Of a stretch of 34,306 nucleotides of DNA, positions 25,069-32,487 are shown piece after piece. A program made the position numbers and the translations under genes. Position 1 is the stretch's first letter. Each line of letters begins with the position of its first letter. This stretch comes from JAYEHK01 sp034659475 (GTDB lineage: Bacteria > Bacillota > Syntrophomonadia > Syntrophomonadales > Syntrophomonadaceae): the NCBI GenBank assembly GCA_034659475.1, contig JAYEHK010000151.1:1-34306 (forward strand), given 5' to 3'. The notes below the pieces were generated by a model. That model searched no databases, was not told the DNA's origin, and saw nothing but the letters and a program-made list of their open reading frames with translations.

Positions 25069-26022
25069 CTACCTCCCTAAAACAAATAGCTGTAAAAATC
25101 CAATAAAGGATAAAATGAAAGATAACGCCGCTAGATTGGGCACACTGAACAGCCTGAATTTAACTGTTGAAACCTCAATCAGACCAATCAGTACAGAAGC
25201 CAGAATCACTTTCATAATATAGATACCCAGTGAAGCCAGCAGCACAAATCCCATACCCGCAGCACCAGGAAGCGGGTCATATGGGAAAAACAAATTAACC
25301 AGCAGCGTGATAAGCAAAAGCTGTTTGATGGCGGCGCCCCACTCCATCAAGGCCAGATCTCTGCCTGAATATTCGAGTATCATCGCTTCATGAACCATGG
25401 TCAGTTCCAGATGGGTAGCCGGGTCATCCACCGGCAGCCTTGAGGTATCCGCAATAATCACGACCAGCATGGATAAAAATAACAGGATAAATGCCGGATG
25501 AGCCAGCATTCCACCCTGTTCCTGCATGTGAAGCATGATCTGCGGGATGGAGGTGGACCGTGCGAAAAGGCCCAAAGTAAATAGGGATACCATCAGAGCC
25601 GGTTCCATTATGGCTGAAATCATAACCTCCCGGCTGCTTCCCATCCCTCCAAACGTACTGCCCGTATCCAGCCCGGCCAGAGTCATAAAGAACTTTCCCA
25701 GGGCCAGCAGGTAAATCAGCATAATAAGGTCTCCCTGAAAATGCAATGGCAGCAAGCTGCTTGAAATCGGAACAAACAGACAGGCTGTCAGACTCGTGGC
25801 AAAAACGATCCAGGGGGTTACCCTGAAAACCCACGAGGATACCTCGGAAACAACCATGCTCTTTTGCAGCAGCTTGTATAAATCAAAATACATTTGCAGT
25901 ACAGGCGCACCTCTTCGCTTTTCAGTCAGGGCTTTCACCTTCTTGATGATCCCATTTACCAGCGGTGCGAGCATAATAATCAGGATGATTTGTATCAGCA
26001 TTGCAACAACTTTTATTATCAT
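25069..26022 (-). CDS. hyfC: HyfC-like (NuoH family) membrane anchor subunit
   Basis: This 317-residue protein of the respiratory complex I subunit 1 (NuoH/HycD) family has about eight helices. Family features are RRGAPVLQMYFDLYKLLQK after the first helix and the acidic loop THLELTMVHEAMILEYSGRD that faces the large subunit. It connects the peripheral arm to the ion-pumping subunits. It starts at ATG after GAGGAGAAAGACACA. A 392-base gap holding a mosaic repeat separates it from the upstream HyfB-like gene. Confidence 0.92.
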   Translation of the reverse strand: MIIKVVAMLIQIILIIMLAPLVNGIIKKVKALTEKRRGAPVLQMYFDLYKLLQKSMVVSEVSSWVFRVTPWIVFATSLTACLFVPISSSLLPLHFQGDLIMLIYLLALGKFFMTLAGLDTGSTFGGMGSSREVMISAIMEPALMVSLFTLGLFARSTSIPQIMLHMQEQGGMLAHPAFILLFLSMLVVIIADTSRLPVDDPATHLELTMVHEAMILEYSGRDLALMEWGAAIKQLLLITLLVNLFFPYDPLPGAAGMGFVLLASLGIYIMKVILASVLIGLIEVSTVKFRLFSVPNLAALSFILSFIGFLQLFVLGR

Positions 26023-26075
26023 TGTGTCTTTCTCCTCAATTTGTTCTTGTTCAGGCCAAAGGGAATCTAAGTTAT

Positions 26076-26372
26076 GATTAATTAGAAAATACGAATTGAA
26101 AACGCAGATTTTCGCTGATGTACGCTGATTAACGCTGATAAATATATAAAACAGCGTAAATCAGCGGTAATCAGCGGTAATCAGCGAAAATCAGCGTTAA
26201 AATCGTTCCCATCCCCGGTTGCACGTTAACTTTCATCGGTGGTTGCGGCCTGCGGCCATGGGTGGTTAGTTAGAAAATAAGTTTAATAGACACGGATTTA
26301 ACGGATTAACACGGATTTTTAAATTTAAATAGGTTGAATAGACGCGGACCTTTTTTGGTAAGGGGTCAGGGA
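26076..26372. repeat. dispersed mosaic repeat, copy 4
   Basis: The border motif GATTAATTAGAAAATACG (26076-26093) is followed by the CGCAGATTTTCGCTGATG module (26100-26205, with TCAGCGGTAA repeated in tandem), the CCCCGGTTGCAC / TTTCATCGGTGGTTGCGG module (26214-26263), a second border motif GGTTAGTTAGAAAATAAG (26264-26281), a TAGACACGG / ACGGATTAACACGGATT part and a short AGGGGTCAGGG end. It fills the gap 26023-26414 between two subunit genes of one operon. Confidence 0.87.
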
Positions 26373-26414
26373 TAAGATTCTAAATGCAGCATCTATATTC
26401 CTGTATTGAAGCCA

Positions 26415-28460
26415 TCAAGTAAGCTGGTTATAAAGCATCAGGAGCAGTAAGGTCACAAAAATATAGGTTAAATACATGTGAATACTCCCTGTCTGAATGG
26501 AAAATGAAGTGGTACGGGATAGTTTTTGCGTCCATTGAAATATAGGACGGTAAATATACTTCTCAAAGATCGACTCAGTCGTAACCGTGTAGCGCATAGA
26601 TTCAGGGAAATAAACCGATTGACCGGCTTGCACCTGAAGCGCACGTCCTGGACGATAGAGCATCCTGAAAACGATCCGCAAGGGTTTAGAAAAACCAGTC
26701 GCACTGTATTGCATTCTGGGATTGAGGGCGTTAAACCCACAGTCCCAGGTACCTGATCTGCGTACCACGGGTTTCCCAGCGATGATACGAATGAGGACAA
26801 AGGTAAGTCCGATAATCAAAAGGGTGGCAATACATACCGTAAGCGAATCGATGGTATTGCCAGCGATTTGAAGTGGCACATAGGCAATCAGCAATCCGCC
26901 CTTTAGATGGGCCAGGAGTGAATAGCCTGATAGACTGGCCACAACTGTATTAACCCCCTTCAGCGCAAGCAACGGGAAGATACCGATCAACAAACACAGC
27001 AAAGCAAGGATGCCCATCCCCAGATTCATGGACAGCGGAACATTTTCCGCCTCTGCGGCACAGGCGGTTCGTGCTCGACCCAGGAAGGAGATCCCAAACA
27101 GCTTAATGAAACAACCGGCCGCCATAGCCCCTGCCAATGCCAATGCCGCCACAGAACATATAGCCAGAATATTGAAACCCACTTGCCCCGGCTGAATGCC
27201 TATAAATAGGGCCTGATAGGTCAGCCACTCGCTTACAAATCCGTTAAAGGGAACCACGGCAGAGATGGCCAAAGAGAAGCAAAGGAAAAAGATAGCCGTT
27301 ACCGGCATTTTCTTGATAAGCCCCCCCAGTTTCTCAATATCTTTGGTTCCCGTACTATATTGAATGGCCCCTGCACCCAGAAATAATCCTCCCTTGAATA
27401 AGGCGTGGTTAAAGGTATGCAAGAGCGCAGCACTCATCGCTAAGGAGCACAAAAAAGGCTTGTCCTGGGCAGAAGCAATAAATCCAATGCCGATTCCCAT
27501 GACAATAATCCCGATATTTTCAATGCTATGAAAAGCCAGGAGCCTTTTGATATTGTGTTCCATCATGGCATAGGCAACACCCAGCACACAGGAAATGACC
27601 CCAACGCTCAACAGCAGAATTCCCCACCAACTGTTTTGAATCCCTAAATAACAAAACATAAAACGAATCATTCCGTAAATAGCAGTTTTAATCATAATGC
27701 CCGACATCAATGCAGAAACATTGCTAGGCGCGGCAGGATGAGCATAAGGCAGCCAGATATGAAAAGGAATGAGCCCCGCCTTAGTTCCAAAGCCAATGAA
27801 GAAGAAAATAAACATGAGGTCTTTGGCCAGACCAGGAATCAAAGCTGCGTTCCCGGAAAGATCAAAGCTGCCGGTATAATGAAACATCATCATAAAGGCA
27901 ATCAACAAAAAAGCCGACCCAACATGCATCATGACAATATAGAGCGTTCCTGCCTTCTCTGCTTCTGCGTGTTCAGATTCAAAAACAAACAGGAAAAAGG
28001 ATAACAAGGACATGATTTCCCAAACAATATAGAAAAATGCCGCATTACCCGCAGTGATCACTAGGAACATTGAGAGGATAAAGGCTGCATAGAGGAAATT
28101 GAAAAAGCCAACCTTTTGTTTTCCGTAGTAATGTGCCATATAGGAAAGGGAAAAAATTGAAACGCAAAGAACCAGTACAGACAAAGCAAGCACAAAAAAG
28201 GCCGATAGATGATCCATACTTACATTGAGTGTGAAATAAGGCACTACGCTTTTGACACTGATTATCTGTATGACCGGCGACTCCCCTAACAGGGCCAATG
28301 TCGAGCCCATGATCCCGACCAGAGAAGCAAGAATACAGAAGGCGTTCGACATGATGTTTGCGACCTTCTGCTGCCTGGATAACGCAATGGATAAAATGGC
28401 TGCCAGTAAATAGAGCAACACCATTAAAATAATGAGCACACGGGGATCCATAAATTCCAT
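26415..28460 (-). CDS. hyfB: HyfB-like (NuoL family) ion-conducting membrane subunit
   Basis: This first gene of the complex encodes 681 residues with about 16 helices and a long C-terminal part. Features are IVWEIMSLLSFFLFVFE with the conserved glutamate, FGTKAGLIPFHIWLPYAHPAAPS and IKTAIYGMIRF with the channel lysines, and AFHSIENIGIIVMGIGIG, typical of HyfB. It belongs to the Mrp/NuoL proton- or sodium-conducting family. The start is ATG at 28460, seven bases after GGAGGT; an in-frame ATG at 28478 lacks this. The upstream region (28461-28760) is divergent from the T-box operon. Confidence 0.92.
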   Translation of the reverse strand: MEFMDPRVLIILMVLLYLLAAILSIALSRQQKVANIMSNAFCILASLVGIMGSTLALLGESPVIQIISVKSVVPYFTLNVSMDHLSAFFVLALSVLVLCVSIFSLSYMAHYYGKQKVGFFNFLYAAFILSMFLVITAGNAAFFYIVWEIMSLLSFFLFVFESEHAEAEKAGTLYIVMMHVGSAFLLIAFMMMFHYTGSFDLSGNAALIPGLAKDLMFIFFFIGFGTKAGLIPFHIWLPYAHPAAPSNVSALMSGIMIKTAIYGMIRFMFCYLGIQNSWWGILLLSVGVISCVLGVAYAMMEHNIKRLLAFHSIENIGIIVMGIGIGFIASAQDKPFLCSLAMSAALLHTFNHALFKGGLFLGAGAIQYSTGTKDIEKLGGLIKKMPVTAIFFLCFSLAISAVVPFNGFVSEWLTYQALFIGIQPGQVGFNILAICSVAALALAGAMAAGCFIKLFGISFLGRARTACAAEAENVPLSMNLGMGILALLCLLIGIFPLLALKGVNTVVASLSGYSLLAHLKGGLLIAYVPLQIAGNTIDSLTVCIATLLIIGLTFVLIRIIAGKPVVRRSGTWDCGFNALNPRMQYSATGFSKPLRIVFRMLYRPGRALQVQAGQSVYFPESMRYTVTTESIFEKYIYRPIFQWTQKLSRTTSFSIQTGSIHMYLTYIFVTLLLLMLYNQLT

Positions 28461-28694
28461 TAATAGTACCTCCAACAAAGCTTTATATAAAAAATAATAA
28501 TTTCCGCAAATAATCGTGCAAAATTCTCCCGAAATTGTAGATCAGTTTTCTCCCAAAACTGCTTCGAAAGTCGATGCAAAGTGTGGCACACCCAGCCTCC
28601 GAGCTCATATTTGAGAGGATAGTAGCATATAGCGAAAAGCATTACCAAACTTACCACTTCAAACCAGTTTCGTCAAGAGAAAGACAAGCGAGCA

Positions 28695-28727
28695 GGGGGA
28701 GACAAGGGACGGTTCCTTGTCTCCCCC
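28695..28727. repeat. perfect palindromic hairpin with GGGACGGTT loop
   Basis: GGGGGAGACAAGG (28695-28707) pairs with CCTTGTCTCCCCC (28715-28727). The loop carries GACGGTT. It lies between the divergent hyfB-like gene and the T-box operon. The loop core matches the ACCGTCCC in the hairpin at 20501-20530. No gene is seen in 28461-28790; the rest is sequence upstream of the two operons. Confidence 0.65.
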
Positions 28728-28761
28728 TTCAAAAGCCCCTTAATAAATCCTAAAAATAACA

Positions 28762-28791
28762 TTGACAACCTGCTCATGCTATGGTTATAGT
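28762..28791 (+). promoter_or_regulatory. promoter of the T-box/ABC transporter operon
   Basis: TTGACA (28762-28767), 17 bases and TTATAG (28785-28790; TATAGT one base later is the alternative) form a sigma-A type promoter. The T-box leader starts within about 10-15 bases. Confidence 0.65.
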
Positions 28792-28799
28792 ATTATAAA

Positions 28800-29071
28800 C
28801 CGTTGAAGAGGAAGTAAAACCACAAACCAGCCATACAGAGAATCGGGAATGGTGGAATCCCGGTGGGACATGGGGTGGACAAATGGTCCTCGGAGGGCGC
28901 GGTGAAAGAGTCGCAAGACTTGAGTAGTTGTCGACGCATTGCCAGCGTTAGAGGGTAAGGGGTGTGTTAGCACTCTACAAGAGAGGGTGTATTTTCAAGA
29001 ATTTGAAATACATCAATTAAGGTGGTACCGCAGGTTAGATGCCTGTCCTTTACAAAGGATAGGCATTTTTT
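28800..29071 (+). ncRNA. T-box leader (tRNA-sensing riboswitch), probably tryptophan
   Basis: Conserved T-box parts are seen in order. Stem I has GAAGAGGAAGTA at its 5' base pairing with TCCTC near 28887, an AGAGAA bulge motif (28838-28842) and a CGGGAAT/ATCCCG distal arm. The T-box sequence AATTAAGGTGGTACCGC (29015-29031) forms the antiterminator with UGGU as the bulge for tRNA. A terminator hairpin follows (ATGCCTGTCC with its partner, 29039-29066, then six T). The most likely specifier codon is UGG at 28876-28878, although TGG also occurs at 28871. The gene downstream is a TrpX-type transporter, in keeping with tryptophan. Uncharged tRNA would allow readthrough. Confidence 0.88.
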
Positions 29072-29170
29072 GTTTTCTGGTAAACCCCTTACTCTATTCA
29101 TCATTAAAAGTGAATAAAAAATGTAGAGTCATCACAAAAATAATTCTATATTTAAGAGGAGGTATTTCTA

Positions 29171-30169
29171 ATGAAAAAGTTGGTAAAAATGCTCATTTTG
29201 ATGTCTATGGCGGTCTTATTCTTGTCCCTGTCAGGGTGCGCTTCAGACCAAAGTCAGGATTCCCCGGATGCCGCGAAGATAAAAGTAGGCATCGTGCAGA
29301 TTGTAGAACACCCTTCCCTCAATACAATCAGAGAATCTATTGTGGGACAGTTAGAATCCGAAGGCTTTAAAGACGGTGAAAAAATCACCATTGATTATCA
29401 GAACGCTCAAGGGGATCAGACCAATCTAAAAACCATCTGCCAGAAGTTTGCGAATCACCAATATGATTTAATTATTGCCATCGCAACCCAATCTGCACAG
29501 GCTGCAGTAGGGGAGACCCAGACCATTCCTATCGTGTTCTCTGCCTGCACAGATCCCATAGGATCAGGCCTGCTAACCGACATGGAGAAACCAGGTGGAA
29601 ATGTAACTGGTACGTCTGACGCGGTATCCGCAGAAAAAATTATGGAGTTAGCCAAGCGTATCACCCCCAATATCAAAACGGTCGGGGCTCTTTATAACTC
29701 CGGTGAGACCAATTCCATCGCCGTCATCGATAATCTAAAAGAATATGCCAGCCAAAACGGTCTGACGGTAGTAGAAGCAACGGTCACCAATTCCTCTGAA
29801 GTACAGCAGGCGGCCAGTTCCTTAGCAAGCAAGGCAGATGCTATATTCTCTCCCATCGATAACACTGTTGCCTCTGCTATGCCAGTTGTATCACAGGTCA
29901 CTAATCAGGCAAAGATCCCGGTATACGTTGGTGCAGATTCCATGGTTAAAGACGGGGGACTGGCGACCTATGGCATCAATTATCCCGTACTCGGCCAGGA
30001 AACCGGTAAAATGGCAGCCGAGATCTTAAACGGCAAAAACCCTGGAGACATTCCAGTCAAAACAATGACAGACATGAATATTTACTTGAATAAAGATACC
30101 GCCGCTGCCATTGGCGTCACCTTCCCCGAAGACGTCTTAGCAGAAGCAGCCGAGGTATTCAGCAATTAA
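29171..30169 (+). CDS. trpX: ABC transporter substrate-binding lipoprotein (TrpX type)
   Basis: This 332-residue protein begins with a lipoprotein signal peptide, MKKLVKMLILMSMAVLFLS, with lipobox LSGC at about residues 20-23. The mature part is the ABC_sub_bind family (LIVBP-like fold), with KVGIVQIVEHPSLNTIRESI and PGGNVTGTSDAVSAEKIMEL as family runs. This family, with its permease and ATPase neighbours, is the predicted tryptophan uptake system TrpXYZ of Firmicutes, and the T-box upstream with a UGG candidate specifier supports it. It starts at ATG after AGAGGAGGTATTTCT. Confidence 0.9.
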   Translation: MKKLVKMLILMSMAVLFLSLSGCASDQSQDSPDAAKIKVGIVQIVEHPSLNTIRESIVGQLESEGFKDGEKITIDYQNAQGDQTNLKTICQKFANHQYDLIIAIATQSAQAAVGETQTIPIVFSACTDPIGSGLLTDMEKPGGNVTGTSDAVSAEKIMELAKRITPNIKTVGALYNSGETNSIAVIDNLKEYASQNGLTVVEATVTNSSEVQQAASSLASKADAIFSPIDNTVASAMPVVSQVTNQAKIPVYVGADSMVKDGGLATYGINYPVLGQETGKMAAEILNGKNPGDIPVKTMTDMNIYLNKDTAAAIGVTFPEDVLAEAAEVFSN

Positions 30170-30189
30170 GATTGAAGAGGTAATATAAC

Positions 30190-31101
30190 ATGCCCTTATT
30201 GGTGTTTCAAGGAGCTTTGGAGTTAGGAATCATCTATGCCATCATGGCGCTGGGTGTTTTCTTATCCTTTAGAACGCTCAATATACCTGATTTAACAGTT
30301 GATAACAGCTTTGTCCTGGGAGCAGCATTCTCGGCCGTTATGTGCAGTAATGGCCACCCGCTCCTGGGGATGCTGCTGGCCTTCCTGGCAGGATGCCTGG
30401 CAGGATCGGCGACAGCGTTACTTCATACTAAACTCAAAATCCAACCCTTGCTGGCAGGGATTTTAGTGATGCTGGCCCTGTATTCAGTGAATCTGCGCGT
30501 CATGGGCAATAAGCCCAATATCGCCCTTTTGAATAAGACTACGATATTTAGCCTTCTGGAAGGTACACCGCTGTACACCAATGCTAAATTAATCATACCC
30601 TCGATGGTATTAATCGTCATCTTATTGCTCTTCTGGTTCTTTTTGAAAACCAAGCTGGGTTTTGTCCTGAGAGCGACCGGCGACAATGACCAGATGGTCA
30701 GAGCTCTGGGGGTAAACACCAATCTCACCATCCTGATCGGCCTGGCGATATCCAATGGATTAGTGGCCCTATCCGGCGCATTAATCGCACAGTATCAGTC
30801 TTTTGCCGATGTCAGCATGGGCGTAGGAATGGTCATTATTGGACTGGCATCTGTCATTATCGGCGAGGTCGTATTTGGGGCCGGTTCCCTGCTGCGCCGC
30901 CTCATTGCCGTGGTATTAGGCGCACTGCTGTATCGATTTGTCATTACCTTTGCCCTGGAACTAGGCATGCCCCCCACCGACCTCAAGGTGATCTCGGCAG
31001 TTATTGTAACGATTGCCCTGTCCATGCCGGTGATTAAGTCAAGTTTCTTCTCTTTCCAAAAGAGATATACGGCGATGCACCAGAATCGAGGTGAACGCTA
31101 A
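30190..31101 (+). CDS. trpY: ABC transporter permease (TrpY type)
   Basis: This 303-residue permease belongs to the branched-chain amino acid/sugar permease family (BPD_transp_2), with about eight helices. It carries FRTLNIPDLTVDNSFVLGA and LGVNTNLTILIGLAISNGLV, the latter near the cytoplasmic loop for the ATPase. A single permease gene is present, so it probably acts as a homodimer. It starts 20 bases after trpX, after GAAGAGGTAATATAAC, and its stop overlaps the ATPase start as TAATG. Confidence 0.9.
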   Translation: MPLLVFQGALELGIIYAIMALGVFLSFRTLNIPDLTVDNSFVLGAAFSAVMCSNGHPLLGMLLAFLAGCLAGSATALLHTKLKIQPLLAGILVMLALYSVNLRVMGNKPNIALLNKTTIFSLLEGTPLYTNAKLIIPSMVLIVILLLFWFFLKTKLGFVLRATGDNDQMVRALGVNTNLTILIGLAISNGLVALSGALIAQYQSFADVSMGVGMVIIGLASVIIGEVVFGAGSLLRRLIAVVLGALLYRFVITFALELGMPPTDLKVISAVIVTIALSMPVIKSSFFSFQKRYTAMHQNRGER

Positions 31102-31895
31102 TGCTGCAAATAAAAGGACTGAAAAAGACCTTTGGCAGAGGCAGTATCAATGAAAAACTTGCCCTGGACACCCTCGATCTATCCCTTAATGACGGGGAAT
31201 TTGCCACCATCATCGGGGGAAATGGTGCCGGAAAATCCACCTTACTGAATTGTATTTCCGGCGTTTTTGAGATCGACCAGGGTCGGATCATGCTTGATGA
31301 TATGGACCTGTCCTTTTGTCCCGAACACAAACGGTCCAGGTATATCGGCCGCGTCTTTCAAGATCCCATGAAAGGAACCGCTTTTGACATGACCATCGAG
31401 GAAAATCTGGCGATTGCCTATGACAAAGCCAAGCCCCGCGGCCTAAGACCTGGCATCCGGAAAAGCGACATTAAACTGTTTAGAGATCGTGTTTCCTTGT
31501 TGGATCTAGGCCTAGAAGATCGGATGCAGCAAAAAGTAGGATTGCTTTCAGGAGGACAACGGCAGGCACTTACGCTTCTCATGGCGACCATGGTAAAGCC
31601 CAGGCTGCTCTTACTGGATGAGCATACTGCCGCCCTCGACCCTTCCATCGCCAAAAAAGTGATGGACCTAACGCGTCAAATTGTATCCGATCATCAACTT
31701 TGTACCCTCATGGTCACGCACAATATGAAGGCCGCCTTAGCCTTCGGAACCCGGACCATTATGATGCATGAAGGCCGGATTATGCTCGATTTGCAAGGAA
31801 AAGAAAGAGAAGACATGACCATCGAACGGTTAATTGAACAGTTTGGCAAAAAAAGCGGTACCGAGCTGGACAATGATCGCTTGCTGCTGGGTTAA
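31101..31895 (+). CDS. trpZ: ABC transporter ATP-binding protein (TrpZ type)
   Basis: This 264-residue ATPase has Walker A GGNGAGKS, signature LLSGGQRQALT, Walker B LLLLDEHTAALDP (histidine instead of proline after DE, as in this family), and the H-loop in LMVTHNMKAAL. It starts at ATG overlapping the permease stop as TAATG, after GAGGTGAACGC. It energises tryptophan (or another aromatic substrate) uptake with the two upstream genes. A hairpin terminator follows at 31972-32018. Confidence 0.92.
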   Translation: MLQIKGLKKTFGRGSINEKLALDTLDLSLNDGEFATIIGGNGAGKSTLLNCISGVFEIDQGRIMLDDMDLSFCPEHKRSRYIGRVFQDPMKGTAFDMTIEENLAIAYDKAKPRGLRPGIRKSDIKLFRDRVSLLDLGLEDRMQQKVGLLSGGQRQALTLLMATMVKPRLLLLDEHTAALDPSIAKKVMDLTRQIVSDHQLCTLMVTHNMKAALAFGTRTIMMHEGRIMLDLQGKEREDMTIERLIEQFGKKSGTELDNDRLLLG

Positions 31896-31971
31896 GAATA
31901 AGAGCACAGACGCCTTATCTTTTTTTATTAAAATTTATCGTGCTTCTTCCATTGGTCCCACTGTTATGGTT

Positions 31972-32018
31972 AAAATAGCTGATTCCAACCTTTGCTATGG
32001 GTTAGAATCAGCTATTTT
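31972..32018 (+). terminator. terminator of the TrpXYZ-type operon
   Basis: AAAATAGCTGATTC (31972-31985) pairs with GAATCAGCTATTTT (32005-32018). The 14-base perfect stem has flanking A and T runs. It lies 77 bases after the ATPase stop. Confidence 0.85.
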
Positions 32019-32042
32019 GTACTCTTAACCGATGATGATTTC

Positions 32043-32079
32043 AAGGTATAGCAATGTAACCTTCCCCTTGCTATACCTT
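32043..32079. repeat. second inverted repeat after the transporter operon
   Basis: AAGGTATAGCAA (32043-32054) pairs with TTGCTATACCTT (32068-32079), a perfect 12-base stem. It may be a second terminator or the end of the neighbouring transcript. No T-run of five or more follows on either side. Confidence 0.55.
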
Positions 32080-32108
32080 CTCTGATATTTGATTTTCATG
32101 CCAAACGC

Positions 32109-32305
32109 AAAAAAACCGCGGAATAATTCCACGGTTGATTTAATATACATACCCAAAATACCGTTGCCCTATTTTGACGCCTATCTTTCGATAGGTGGGT
32201 GTCCTCATGAATGTATCTACCGTCCCTGCTTAGAAGGCTTGGTATCAGCATTCATATCAAAACTCCCGTTTGCGTGTTGTAGGTTCAAAATAAGAACGTG
32301 ACGAG
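32109..32305 (-). ncRNA. candidate structured non-coding RNA of unknown family
   Basis: On the minus strand about 190 bases of non-coding sequence end in a strong terminator: AACCGTGGAA, TTA, TTCCGCGGTT (32114-32136) and eight T. Upstream, several helices are readable: GTTC/GAAC; CAAAC-GGGA-GTTTTG; ATGAATG/CATTCAT enclosing TACC/GGTA and CCT/AGG; CCTATC-GAAA-GATAGG with a GNRA loop; CAAAATA/TATTTTG; and ACCC/GGGT enclosing the last two. No open reading frame with a ribosome site lies in it. The multi-branched fold with its own terminator points to a stand-alone RNA. I could not assign it with confidence; 6S or raiA-type RNA would be the candidates to test. The 5' end near 32305 is approximate. 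Confidence 0.55.
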
Positions 32306-32487
32306 TATTCCAGAATAGTTTGTATATATGTTTATCGCAGTCAGCAAAGAAACATCAAGCAATTCCCATGCCTGCACTGAGAATTATACACAGATAAGGG
32401 CCTGATGACAAGCGTTTTTTTACGTTTTCCAAAAAGCACCTAAAAAAAAGGAAACGTCCTTTTTGCCTGAAAGTCAGTTCTTTCAGG

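Noticed and set aside
20554..28460. Annotating the operon as hydrogenase-4 or formate hydrogenlyase
   Set aside because: The large subunit lacks all four NiFe ligand cysteines and no formate dehydrogenase or maturation gene is present, so such a name would mislead on function.
28620..28680. Promoter TTGACG-N17-TAAGTT for the HyfB-like gene on the minus strand
   Set aside because: The -10 matches only three of six positions and nothing else supports it.
29000..29370. Plus-strand frame overlapping the T-box and the trpX start
   Set aside because: It runs through the terminator hairpin and out of frame with the lipoprotein gene; no ribosome site.
32109..32305. Calling the structured RNA 6S (ssrS) RNA outright
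   Set aside because: Some sequence feel is reminiscent of it, but the helices I can draw are multi-branched and do not give the long rod with central bubble. A covariance search is needed.
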